The notes under the pieces were generated by a model that saw only the letters and a list, made by a program, of their open reading frames with translations, did no database searches and was not told where the DNA came from. This document shows, piece by piece, positions 46,792-54,831 of a stretch of DNA of 64,000 nucleotides. The translations under genes and the position numbers were made by a program. The DNA is from Streptomyces hyderabadensis. GTDB lineage: Bacteria > Actinomycetota > Actinomycetes > Streptomycetales > Streptomycetaceae. Location of the stretch: NCBI RefSeq assembly GCF_020404845.1, contig NZ_JAIOJZ010000010.1, positions 62,001 through 126,000 on the forward strand, given 5' to 3'. How positions within the stretch are numbered: position 1 is the first letter of the stretch; each line of letters starts with the position of its first letter.

Positions 46792-49407
46792 CTACGGAGT
46801 CATCCGGCCGACCATGTCCGGGTGCTCCTTCAGCCAGGCCGCGACGGCTTCTTCCTCGTGGCCCTGGCCGCGGTCCTTGATCTCGGCCTCCAGGCTGCCC
46901 AGCTCGTCCTCGCTCATCTTGAAGTTCTTGATCCACTTCGTGAGCTGCGGGTACTGCTCGGGGAAGTTCTTGCTGGAGATGGTCCGGATCGTGTTGCCCT
47001 CGCCGAAGGCCTTCTTCGGGTCCTTCAGCTTGGTCAGGTCGTAGTCGCTGTAGGCCCAGTGCGGCGACCACAGGGTGACCGCGACCGGCTCCTTCTTGGC
47101 GAGGGCGCGCTTGAGCTCGGCCAGCATCGCCGGCGTGGAGCCGTCGACGACCTCGTACTCGTCCTCCAGGCCGTAGGCCGGCATCACGTCGTTCTTGACC
47201 AGCTGCATCTGACCGGTGCCGGGCTCGATGCCGATGATCTTCCCGTCGAACAGGTCGCTCTTGCCCTTGAGGTCGGCGAGGGACTTGACGTCCTTCACGT
47301 ACGAGGGGACGGCGATCTCCAGGGAGGTCGGTTCGTACCAGGTGCCCAGGTCGACGAGGTTGTCCTTGTGTTTGTTCCAGTAGTTGCTCTGGGCGTGCGG
47401 CAACCAGGCGTCGAAGTTGAGGTCGATGCCGCCGGAGGCCAGGCCGGTGTAGACCGGGCCGACGTCCATCTGCTTCAGGTTCATCTTGTAGCCGCGGCGC
47501 TCCAGGACGTTCTTCCACAGGTAGGTGACGGCGACGTCCTCCTCCCAGGGGAACCAGGCCACGTCCAGGGGCTGCTTGGCCTCGGCGGGGGTGGCGCCGG
47601 AGCCGCCCTCGACCGGGGCGAGCTTGTCGACGACGCCCGGGTTGGCCTTGAGCCAGGTGCGCACGGCCTCCTGCTGCTGGCCCTTGCCGGCCTTGTTGAT
47701 CTCGGCCTCGAGGCTGGTGAGCTGCTTCTCCGACATGGAGAAGTCCTTCAGCCACTTGGCCACGACCGGGTTGTCGTCCGAGAAGCCCTTGCGGGACAGC
47801 GAGTGCACGCCGTCGCCCTTGCCCCAGGCGCCCTTGGGGTCCTTCAGCTTCTTCAGCTTGTAGTCGTTGTACGCCCAGTGCGGGGACCACAGGGTGACGA
47901 CGATCGGTTCCTGCTTGCTGTAGGCCCGCTTCAGCTCGGCCAGCATCGCCGGCGTGGAGCTGTCGACGACCTTGTACTCCTGGTCGAGGCCGTACTCCTT
48001 GAGGATCTTGCTCTTGAGCAGGTTCATCTCACCGGCGCTGGGCTCGATGCCGGTGATCTTGCCGCCGAAGAGGTCGGCCTTACCCTTGAGGTCCTCCAGG
48101 GAGTTGACGTCCTTCATGTACGCCGGGACGGTCAGCTCCAGCGAGGTCTCGTCGTACCAGGAGCCCAGGTCCTCGAGCTGCTTGCCGTACTTCTTCCAGT
48201 ACTGCTCGTGCGTCGTCGGCAGCCAGGAGTCGGTCTGGAAGTCGATGTTGCCCTGGGCGAGCGCGGTGTAGAGCGGGCCGGCCTCGAACTGCTTGGCCTC
48301 GACCTCGAAGCCGCGCTGTTCGAGGATCTCCTTCCACAGGAACGTGGAGGCGACGCCCTCGTCCCAGGGGATGTAGCCGATGGAGACCTTCTTGCCGTTG
48401 CCGACGTTCTTGCCGCCGCCCGCCGCCTCGGCGTCGTCGGAGCCGCCGCCGAACATGCCCATGCCGCCGGCCACCAGCGCGAGGATCACGATGCCGATCA
48501 CCGCGACCTGCGGCTGGGGGCGGTAGGACCAGATCTTCAGGCCCTTGGCGGCGCGTGCCTTGGCCGCCGCGCGGCGGCCCAGCGGGGAGACGTGGGTGCC
48601 CAGCGCGCTGGTCATGCGGTCCAGGTAGATCGCCAGGATCACGATGGCGACACCGGCCTCGGCGCCGAGGCCGACGTTGAGCTGGCCGATGGACTCCATG
48701 ACGTCGCCGCCGAGGCCGCCGGTGCCGACCATGCCGGCGATCGCGGCCATGGACAGGCCGAGCATGATGACCTGGTTGACGCCCGCCATCACCGTGGGCA
48801 GCGCCAGCGGGAGCTGGACGCGCAGCAGGGTGTTGCGGGGCGTGGTGCCGAACGCCTCGGCCGCCTCGACCAGTTCCTTGTCGACCTGGCGGATGCCCAG
48901 CTCGGTCATGCGGACACCGGGGGCGAGGGCGAAGATCAGGGTGGCCACGATGCCCGGGGCGGAGCCGGTCCCGAAGAACAGGATCGCCGGGATCAGGTAG
49001 ATCATCGCGGGCAGCGTCTGCATGAAGTCCAGGACCGGCCGCACGAACGCGCTCACCCGGTCCGAGCGGGCCGCCCAGATGCCCACCGGCACCGAGACCA
49101 CCAGCGCGATGATGGTGGCGACCAGCAGGAGCGCCAGGGTGACCATCGCGTTGTCCCACAGCCCGAGGGAGTCGATGAAGGCGAACCCGACGAAGGAGAG
49201 GACACCGGCGAAGGTGCCGCGCAGCCAGAAGGCGATCACGGCGAAGATGCCGGCGAGCAGCAGCGGCTCGGGGGCCTGGAGGACGGCGTTGATGCCGTCG
49301 TAGGCGCCGGTGAAGATGTCCTTGAGGAAGGTGAACAGCCAGGAGACGTTGTCGAGCAGCCAGTCGACGCTGCTGTTGACCCAGTCGCCGAGGGGGATCC
49401 TAGGCAC
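46792..49407 (-). CDS. Betaine/proline ABC transporter: permease fused to two OpuAC binding domains
   Basis: 871 residues. Residues ~1-310: ProW/OpuAB-type permease with EAA-loop (EAAEAFGTTPRNTLLRVQLPLALPTVMAG). After a further TM (~300-320), two OpuAC substrate-binding domains follow in tandem (~340-605 and ~620-870): each has W.PWxE.(V)A.T.LWK..LE.RG, the LWSPHWAY aromatic ligand strip and a YGL...EYxVVDsSTPAMLAELKRA segment. An osmoprotectant importer (glycine betaine or choline type) with receptors tethered outside the membrane. GTG 49407 overlaps the ATPase gene by 8 bp. Confidence 0.93.
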   Translation of the reverse strand: MPRIPLGDWVNSSVDWLLDNVSWLFTFLKDIFTGAYDGINAVLQAPEPLLLAGIFAVIAFWLRGTFAGVLSFVGFAFIDSLGLWDNAMVTLALLLVATIIALVVSVPVGIWAARSDRVSAFVRPVLDFMQTLPAMIYLIPAILFFGTGSAPGIVATLIFALAPGVRMTELGIRQVDKELVEAAEAFGTTPRNTLLRVQLPLALPTVMAGVNQVIMLGLSMAAIAGMVGTGGLGGDVMESIGQLNVGLGAEAGVAIVILAIYLDRMTSALGTHVSPLGRRAAAKARAAKGLKIWSYRPQPQVAVIGIVILALVAGGMGMFGGGSDDAEAAGGGKNVGNGKKVSIGYIPWDEGVASTFLWKEILEQRGFEVEAKQFEAGPLYTALAQGNIDFQTDSWLPTTHEQYWKKYGKQLEDLGSWYDETSLELTVPAYMKDVNSLEDLKGKADLFGGKITGIEPSAGEMNLLKSKILKEYGLDQEYKVVDSSTPAMLAELKRAYSKQEPIVVTLWSPHWAYNDYKLKKLKDPKGAWGKGDGVHSLSRKGFSDDNPVVAKWLKDFSMSEKQLTSLEAEINKAGKGQQQEAVRTWLKANPGVVDKLAPVEGGSGATPAEAKQPLDVAWFPWEEDVAVTYLWKNVLERRGYKMNLKQMDVGPVYTGLASGGIDLNFDAWLPHAQSNYWNKHKDNLVDLGTWYEPTSLEIAVPSYVKDVKSLADLKGKSDLFDGKIIGIEPGTGQMQLVKNDVMPAYGLEDEYEVVDGSTPAMLAELKRALAKKEPVAVTLWSPHWAYSDYDLTKLKDPKKAFGEGNTIRTISSKNFPEQYPQLTKWIKNFKMSEDELGSLEAEIKDRGQGHEEEAVAAWLKEHPDMVGRMTP

Positions 49408-50512
49408 GGCTGATCACCTTCTTGCCGCCCTTGTCCCGCGGGCTGTCGCAGACGCCGGGGACGACGTCGTCCTCGTCGCCGAGGAAGCCGATGAGCCGCT
49501 GGGCCGGGACGACGCCGACGAGCCGGCGCTCGCCGTCGACCACCGCCACGGCGTGGGGCACGCGGGCGCTGATCGCGCACAGCTCCGAGAACGGCGTGTC
49601 GGGCAGGGCGGTCTCGCAGTCGCAGTCCGCCTCGTCGCCGCGCACGTCGGTCTCCATGACGGCGGCGGCGGTCAGGACGCGGGAGCGGTCGACGTCCTTG
49701 GTGAAGGAGGCGACGTAGTCGTTGGCGGGGCGGATCAGGATGTCCTGCGCGGTGCCTATCTGCACGATCCGGCCGTCGCGCATCACGGCGATGCGGTCGC
49801 CCAGGCGCATGGCCTCGTTGAGGTCGTGGGTGATGAAGACGATGGTCTTCTTCAGGGTCTTCTGCAGGTCGAGCAGCTGGTCCTGCATGTCGCGGCGGAT
49901 CAGCGGGTCGAGGGCGCTGAAGGACTCGTCCATCAGCAGCAGGTCGGCGTCGGTGGCGAGCGCGCGGGCCAGGCCGACGCGCTGCTGCATGCCGCCGGAC
50001 AGCTCGTCGGGCCAGGACTTCTCCCAGCCGGCCAGGCCGCACAGGGCGAGCGCCTCGTCGGCGCGGCGTTCGCGCTCGGCGCGGGGCACGCCCTGCACTT
50101 CAAGACCGTAGGCAGCGTTGTCACGGACGCTGCGGTGCGGGAAGAGCGCGAAGTGCTGGAAGACCATGCTGATCTTCTTGGAACGGACCTCGCGCAGCTC
50201 GCGGTCGCTCAGCTCGGTGAGGTCCTGGCCCCCGAAGCGGACGTGCCCGGCGGTCGGCTCCGACAGACCGTTGAGCATGCGCAGCAGCGTGGACTTGCCT
50301 GATCCGGACAGTCCCATGACCACGAAGATCTCGCCGGGCTCCACGGTGAAGGACGCGTCGATGACGGCGGCGGTGGTGCCGTCGGCGCGCAGCTCCTCGC
50401 GAACGTCCCCCTGGTCCTCGCGGACATCCCCCTGGCGCAGCCGTTCGACTGCCTGGTCCGGTTTCCTGCCGAAGACCTTGTACAGGTTCTCGGCCTCTAG
50501 TCTGGCTGACAC
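49400..50512 (-). CDS. Glycine betaine/L-proline ABC transporter ATP-binding subunit (ProV/OpuAA)
   Basis: 370 residues. Walker A GLSGSGKST, Q-loop, ABC signature ELSGGMQQRVGLARALA, Walker B LLLMDESFSALD, H-loop ITHDLNE, and C-terminal CBS-like regulatory region (SELCAISARVPHAVAVVDGERRLVGVV). N-terminal DQAVERLRQGDVREDQGDVREE contains a short duplication. First gene of the transporter operon; start GTG 50512 with AAGAGG 5 nt upstream. Confidence 0.95.
   Translation of the reverse strand: MSARLEAENLYKVFGRKPDQAVERLRQGDVREDQGDVREELRADGTTAAVIDASFTVEPGEIFVVMGLSGSGKSTLLRMLNGLSEPTAGHVRFGGQDLTELSDRELREVRSKKISMVFQHFALFPHRSVRDNAAYGLEVQGVPRAERERRADEALALCGLAGWEKSWPDELSGGMQQRVGLARALATDADLLLMDESFSALDPLIRRDMQDQLLDLQKTLKKTIVFITHDLNEAMRLGDRIAVMRDGRIVQIGTAQDILIRPANDYVASFTKDVDRSRVLTAAAVMETDVRGDEADCDCETALPDTPFSELCAISARVPHAVAVVDGERRLVGVVPAQRLIGFLGDEDDVVPGVCDSPRDKGGKKVISRA
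50394..50435. repeat. 21-bp tandem duplication inside the ATPase gene
   Basis: Two 21-nt units (50394-50414, 50415-50435) identical at 19 positions, in frame, giving the repeated GDVRE(D/E) in the linker before the nucleotide-binding core. Recent in-frame slippage. Confidence 0.75.
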
Positions 50513-50562
50513 GCTTACCTCTTGGCTCGGGGGCAGGGACAGGGTGCGAAGCTCCCCTGACA

Positions 50563-50577
50563 GTTGAATGCATCAAC
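50563..50577. promoter_or_regulatory. Palindrome upstream of the betaine transporter operon
   Basis: GTTGAATGCATCAAC, with GTTGA/TCAAC arms, in an AT-rich patch 51-65 nt before the ATPase start. Could be an operator for osmotic or substrate control; the regulator is not visible here. Confidence 0.35.
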
Positions 50578-50690
50578 CAGCTTCGGCCCGGCTGCGCGCC
50601 TGCCCCGATGCTTATGCGCCAAACATTTAAGTGAGCCAGTTCACACGCCCTCCCCCGCCCGCCCACACGACCTGCGGCATGATGCGAGGC

Positions 50691-51611
50691 GTGACCGGAC
50701 GACTGATGCTTCTCGACACCGCTTCCCTCTACTTCCGCGCCTACTTCGGCGTGCCGGACTCGGTGAAGGCACCCGACGGCACGCCGGTGAACGCCGTGCG
50801 CGGGCTGCTGGACTTCATCGACCGCCTGGTGAAGGACCACCGGCCCGACCACCTGGTGGCCTGCATGGACGCCGACTGGCGCCCGCACTGGCGGGTGGAG
50901 CTGATCCCCTCCTACAAGGCGCACCGGGTGGCCGAGGAACGCCCGGCGGGCCCGGACGAGGAGGAGGTGCCCGACACGCTGTCCCCGCAGGTCCCGGTCA
51001 TCGAGGCGGTCCTCGACGCGCTCGGCATCGCCCGCGTCGGCGTGGCGGGATACGAGGCGGACGACGTCATCGGCACCTACACCGCGCGGGCCACCGGCCC
51101 GGTGGACATCGTCACCGGTGACCGCGACCTCTACCAGCTGGTCGACGATGCCCGCGGGGTGCGCGTGCTCTACCCGGTCAAGGGCGTCGGCACGCTCAAC
51201 CTCGTCGACGAGGCCGCACTGCGCGAGAAGTACGGCGTCGACGGCCGCGGCTACGCCGATCTGGCGCTGCTGCGCGGCGACCCGAGCGACGGCCTGCCCG
51301 GGGTGCCCGGCATCGGCGAGAAGACGGCGGCGAAGCTGCTCGCCGAGTTCGGGGACCTGGCCGGGATCCAGGCGGCCGTCGCCGACCCGGGGGCGAAGCT
51401 CACCCCCACCCAGCGCAAGCGGCTGACCGAGGCCGGGCCGTATCTCGCGGTCGCCCCGAAGGTCGTCCGGGTGGCCGACGACGTGCCGCTGCCGGACACC
51501 GGCACGGCGCTGCCGCGTGTTCCGCGCGACGCCGAGGCGCTGGACTCACTGGCGGCTCGCTGGGGACTCGGCGGGTCACTGCAGCGGCTGCTGGCCACGC
51601 TCACCGGCTGA
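50691..51611 (+). CDS. 5'-3' exonuclease (PolI-like 5' nuclease domain protein)
   Basis: 306 residues. N-terminal metal-binding MLLDTASLYFRAYFG, central DADWRPHWR...YKAHR, EADDVIGTYTA, TGDRDLYQLVDD and helix-hairpin-helix LPGVPGIGEKTAAKLL: the full 5'-3' exonuclease (FEN/XPG-type) domain without the polymerase part. Processes flap or RNA-primed ends. GTG 50691 (MTGRLMLLDTA) with CATGAT 7 nt upstream suggests a leaderless message; ATG 50682 is an alternative. Confidence 0.93.
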   Translation: MTGRLMLLDTASLYFRAYFGVPDSVKAPDGTPVNAVRGLLDFIDRLVKDHRPDHLVACMDADWRPHWRVELIPSYKAHRVAEERPAGPDEEEVPDTLSPQVPVIEAVLDALGIARVGVAGYEADDVIGTYTARATGPVDIVTGDRDLYQLVDDARGVRVLYPVKGVGTLNLVDEAALREKYGVDGRGYADLALLRGDPSDGLPGVPGIGEKTAAKLLAEFGDLAGIQAAVADPGAKLTPTQRKRLTEAGPYLAVAPKVVRVADDVPLPDTGTALPRVPRDAEALDSLAARWGLGGSLQRLLATLTG

Positions 51612-51661
51612 CCGGCGGCGGGCGGCACCCGTTTCCATGAGCCATTCACAGGTTCGGGATG

Positions 51662-51680
51662 CTAGCTTAGGTTTACCTAA
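51662..51680 (+). promoter_or_regulatory. Iron box (DtxR/IdeR/DmdR-type operator)
   Basis: CTAGCTTAGGTTTACCTAA matches 15 of 19 positions of the DtxR-family consensus TTAGGTTAGGCTAACCTAA, with the perfect palindrome TTAGGTTTACCTAA at its right end. 36 nt upstream of the siderophore-interacting protein gene; so that gene should be repressed by iron-loaded DmdR/IdeR. Confidence 0.82.
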
Positions 51681-51716
51681 CTCAAGGATTCGCACGCAGG
51701 GAGCAGGGAGGCCGAC

Positions 51717-52559
51717 ATGGCAGACCGTCCGGCACGCAAGCCGCGCAAGCCGCACACCGCGCAGGTCGTCCGCACCGAGCGGCTGACCCCGCACATGCAG
51801 CGCGTGGTGCTCGGCGGCGAGGGGCTCTCCGCGTTCGCGGCGGACACCTGCACCGACCACTACGTGAAGCTGCTCTTCCCCTCCGGGGGCGCGACCTACC
51901 CGGAGCCCTTCGACATGGAGCGCATCCGCGAGGAGTTCCCGCGCGAGCAGTGGCCGGTGACCCGGACGTACACCGTCCGGCACTGGGACGCCGAGCACCG
52001 CGAGATGACGCTGGACTTCGTCATCCACGGCGACGAGGGACTGGCCGGGCCCTGGGCCAAGCGGGTCCGGCCGGGCGAGACCATCCACTTCATGGGGCCC
52101 GGCGGCGCCTACACCCCCGACCCCGCCGCCGACTGGCACCTGCTCGCCGGTGACGAGAGCGCGCTGCCCGCGATCGCCCGCTCCCTGGAGGCGCTGCCCG
52201 ACGGCGCCCGCGCGTTCGCCTTCGTCGAGGTCGACGGGGCCGAGGAGGAGCAGAAGATCGACTCCGACGTGGAGGTGGTCTGGCTGCACCGCGCGGGACG
52301 CCCGGTCGGCCAGGCCCTGGTCGAGGCGGTCCGCGCACTGGAGTTCCCCGAGGGGCGGGTGCACGCCTTCGTCCACGGCGAGGCGGCCTGCGTGAAGGAA
52401 CTGCGCCGCTACCTGCGCCTGGAGCGCGAGGTCCCCCGCGAGGACCTGTCCATCTCCGGGTACTGGCGGCTCGGCCACAACGAGGACGGCTGGCAGGCCT
52501 CGAAGCGCGAGTGGAACGCCCGCATCGAGGCCGAACAGGAGGGCGCGACAGCGGCGTAA
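51717..52559 (+). CDS. Siderophore-interacting protein (ferric-siderophore reductase)
   Basis: 280 residues, SIP/ViuB family flavoprotein. FAD-binding domain with RTYTVRHWDAEHREMTLDFVIHGDEGLAGPWA and MGPGGAYTP, followed by the NAD(P)H domain LLAGDESALPAIARSLEAL and C-terminal HGEAACVKELRRYLRLEREVPREDLSISGYWRLGHNEDGW. Reduces Fe(III)-siderophores in the cytosol to release iron. An iron box lies directly upstream. Confidence 0.96.
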   Translation: MADRPARKPRKPHTAQVVRTERLTPHMQRVVLGGEGLSAFAADTCTDHYVKLLFPSGGATYPEPFDMERIREEFPREQWPVTRTYTVRHWDAEHREMTLDFVIHGDEGLAGPWAKRVRPGETIHFMGPGGAYTPDPAADWHLLAGDESALPAIARSLEALPDGARAFAFVEVDGAEEEQKIDSDVEVVWLHRAGRPVGQALVEAVRALEFPEGRVHAFVHGEAACVKELRRYLRLEREVPREDLSISGYWRLGHNEDGWQASKREWNARIEAEQEGATAA

Positions 52560-53163
52560 CGTCTCCGCCGCCCCGCCCCACGTCCCCTGTCGGCCGGGGC
52601 CACCCGCCTGTGCGCAACGGGCCGGGGCCCCGTCCCGCGCCCCTCAGGGCGGCCCCACCCTGGGAAACGGCCCACCTGCGCCGCCACGCCCGTCTGGCGC
52701 CCACGGGGCTCCGGCCCGGCCCACTGCCCGCACGCCTCGGCCAGCCCCGCCGCCGCACACGCGCAGGCGCGCTACGCGCCAACGGCCCGCGTGCTGCCGG
52801 GCGCCACACCCCCTCGCCGCTCCACCGCGACGAACCCCGCCCAGGGCTCGCACCGCCGGCGCCACCACGCCCCGGCGCCCACGGGATTCACTCCGCCCCA
52901 CGGCAGACGGTCGTCGGCCAGGCCCCGCATACGGAGGGGCGCCACACCCCCTCGCCACCCCCACCGCAACGAAACCCGCACCGCCTGCGCCACCACGCCC
53001 CGGCACCCACAGGCGCCAGGCCAGCCGTGGCAGGCGGCCGGCGGCGAAGTCCCGCTTGCGCGGGTGCGAGTGCGGGTGGGCGACGTGCCGACGGGACGGG
53101 GGCAGGGAGCAGGCGCCCCGCGCGAGGGCGCCGCGGCCCGCCGGTGCGCGGGCCGGGTGGCCG
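52560..53163. other. 604-bp intergenic region with degenerate direct repeats
   Basis: The largest gap in the window. Open frames on both strands have no domain-like sequence or ribosome sites, and the strand composition lacks gene-like codon bias. It consists largely of the degenerate ~80-bp repeats annotated separately. Confidence 0.65.
52799..53012. repeat. Two ~80-bp direct repeat units plus a degenerate third copy
   Basis: Unit A (52799-52882) and unit B (52937-53012) both start GGGCGCCACACCCCCTCGCC and share ACCGC(A/G)ACGAA, CCCGC, GCGCCACCACGCCCCGG and CCCAC(A/G)GG in order. A weaker CGCCACGCCC...GGCGCCCACGGGG copy occurs at ~52683-52712. Noncoding; possibly a mobile or recombinogenic intergenic element. 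Confidence 0.75.
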
Positions 53164-53745
53164 TCAGTCGCCGCGTACGCGGGCGTGGAGGTGCATGTCG
53201 TGCCAGCCGTCCTGGTGGAGCACGGCGCGGCGCTTGGTGCCCTCCAGGGCGAAGCCGGTCTTCTGGGCGACCCGGCACGAGGCCTCGTTGGCCACCGCGT
53301 GCAGGAGCTCCAGGCGCTGGAAGCCGATCTCGTCCAGGGCCCAGTGCGCGAGGGTCCGCGTGGCCCGCGCGGCCACACCCCGGCCGCGGGCGCCCGCGGC
53401 CGTCCAGTAGGCGACCTCGGCCACCCCGTCACCGAGCACCCACTCACGCAGCGCGACCCGGCCGAGCAGTCGGTCGTCCGCCGCGTCCGCGACCGCCCAC
53501 TGCACACCGCGCTCCTGCTCCCAGGCGCGCTGCCACTCGGTGATCCAGCCCCGCACCTCCTCCTCGGAGTCGGCGGCGCGGACGTGCCACTGGTGCATCA
53601 CGGGGTCCTGGAAGACGGCGTGCACGGCCGGTGCGTCCTCGGGGCGCCAGGGCCGCAGCACCAGCCCGTCGCCGGTGGGGAGCACGGGTTGCGGGGTCCG
53701 GGAGAGGGTGCCGGCGGCGAGGACCGGGCGGGTGAGGTAGGGCAT
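53164..53745 (-). CDS. RimJ/RimL-type GNAT N-acetyltransferase
   Basis: 193 residues. LRPWRPEDAPAVHAVFQDP opening, AEVAYWTAAGARGRGVAARATRTLAHWAL (acetyl-CoA motif as RGRGVA), and LELLHAVANEASCRVAQKTGFALEGTKRRAVLHQDGWHDMHLHARV, the RimJ/RimL signature for protein or small-amine acetylation. ATG 53745 chosen over 53754 because GGCAGG is properly spaced from it. Confidence 0.9.
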   Translation of the reverse strand: MPYLTRPVLAAGTLSRTPQPVLPTGDGLVLRPWRPEDAPAVHAVFQDPVMHQWHVRAADSEEEVRGWITEWQRAWEQERGVQWAVADAADDRLLGRVALREWVLGDGVAEVAYWTAAGARGRGVAARATRTLAHWALDEIGFQRLELLHAVANEASCRVAQKTGFALEGTKRRAVLHQDGWHDMHLHARVRGD

Positions 53746-53849
53746 GGGCGGCATCCTGCCAAGGCGGCCGTGCGGCGGCCCAGCGGTTTTCCGGGGCGGC
53801 CCGCCCGACTCGGCCCGGCGCCGCGGGTGACCGCCTCGTACGCTGGCAG

Positions 53850-54803
53850 GTGATGAGACGCCGTACCCCTCCCCCGCCCTCGCCCCTGCCGCAGCGCGAC
53901 GGCATCGACGCGGTGCGGGTCCGGCTGCCCGCGGACGGGCCGTGGGCCACGGTGCGGGAGCACCTCGCGGAGCGGCTGTCGGGCGCGGGCCCCGGGGTGG
54001 TCGACGGCATGTTCGACGCCGGGCTGTTCGTGGGCGCGGACGGGCGCCCCGTGGCGGGCGACGCGCCGTACCGGGCGGGCATGTTCGTGTGGTTCCACCG
54101 CGAGCTGCCCGCGGAGGTGCCGGTGCCCTTCCCGCTGGAGGTCGTGTACCGCGACGAGCACATCGTCGTCGTGGACAAGCCGCACTTCCTGGCCACCACC
54201 CCGCGCGGCGCCCACGTCACGCAGACCGCGCTGGCCCGGCTGCGCCGGGAGCTGGGCATCCCGGAGCTGGGCGCCGCGCACCGCCTGGACCGGCTCACGG
54301 CGGGGCTGGTCCTGTTCACCGTCCGCCCGCAGGAACGCGGCGCGTACCAGGGCCTGTTCGCCGCCCGCCGGGTGCGCAAGGAGTACGAGGCCGTCGCCCC
54401 GTACGACGCGGAGCTGGCCCTGCCCCGGACGGTGCGCAGCCGGATCCTCAAGGAGCGCGGGGTGCTCGCCGCCCGCGAGGTGGACGGCGAGCCCAACGCC
54501 GTGACCCGCATCGAGCTGCTCGCCCACCGGCCGGACCGCGGGCTCGGCCATTACCGGCTGGTGCCCGGCACCGGCCAGACGCACCAGCTGCGCGTGCACA
54601 TGAACGCGCTCGGCGTGCCGATCCTCGGCGACCCCCTCTACCCCGACGTGGCCGCCCCCGGGCCGGCCGGTGACTTCCGGCGCCCGCTGCAACTGCTCGC
54701 GCGGGAGCTGGCGTTCACCGATCCGGTCACGGGGCGCGCGCACCGCTTCCGCAGCGGCCGGTCCCTGGGCGCCTGGACGGCGTACGAGGACTGGGCGGCG
54801 TAG
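53850..54803 (+). CDS. RluA-family RNA pseudouridine synthase
   Basis: 317 residues. Catalytic loop AAHRLDRLTAGLVLF with the essential Asp, PFPLEVVYRDEHIVVVDKPHFLATTP, and LVPGTGQTHQLRVHMNALGVPILGDPLYP, the RluA/RluC core; the first ~90 residues are an unusual S4-like extension. TACGCT ends 5 nt before GTG 53850 and 8 nt before ATG 53853, so a leaderless start at either codon is likely. Confidence 0.93.
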   Translation: MMRRRTPPPPSPLPQRDGIDAVRVRLPADGPWATVREHLAERLSGAGPGVVDGMFDAGLFVGADGRPVAGDAPYRAGMFVWFHRELPAEVPVPFPLEVVYRDEHIVVVDKPHFLATTPRGAHVTQTALARLRRELGIPELGAAHRLDRLTAGLVLFTVRPQERGAYQGLFAARRVRKEYEAVAPYDAELALPRTVRSRILKERGVLAAREVDGEPNAVTRIELLAHRPDRGLGHYRLVPGTGQTHQLRVHMNALGVPILGDPLYPDVAAPGPAGDFRRPLQLLARELAFTDPVTGRAHRFRSGRSLGAWTAYEDWAA

Positions 54804-54831
54804 GCGGGACCGGCCGGGCGCGACCGGCCCG

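Noticed and set aside
46822..49413. 863-codon plus-strand frame opposite the betaine permease gene
   Set aside because: Composition artefact: repetitive G/V/L/D-rich translation without any motif, while the minus strand gives a clear transporter.
52560..53163. Small genes in the repeat-rich gap (several open frames on both strands)
   Set aside because: No ribosome site, no codon bias and Arg/Pro/His-rich nonsense translations; direct repeats explain the open frames.
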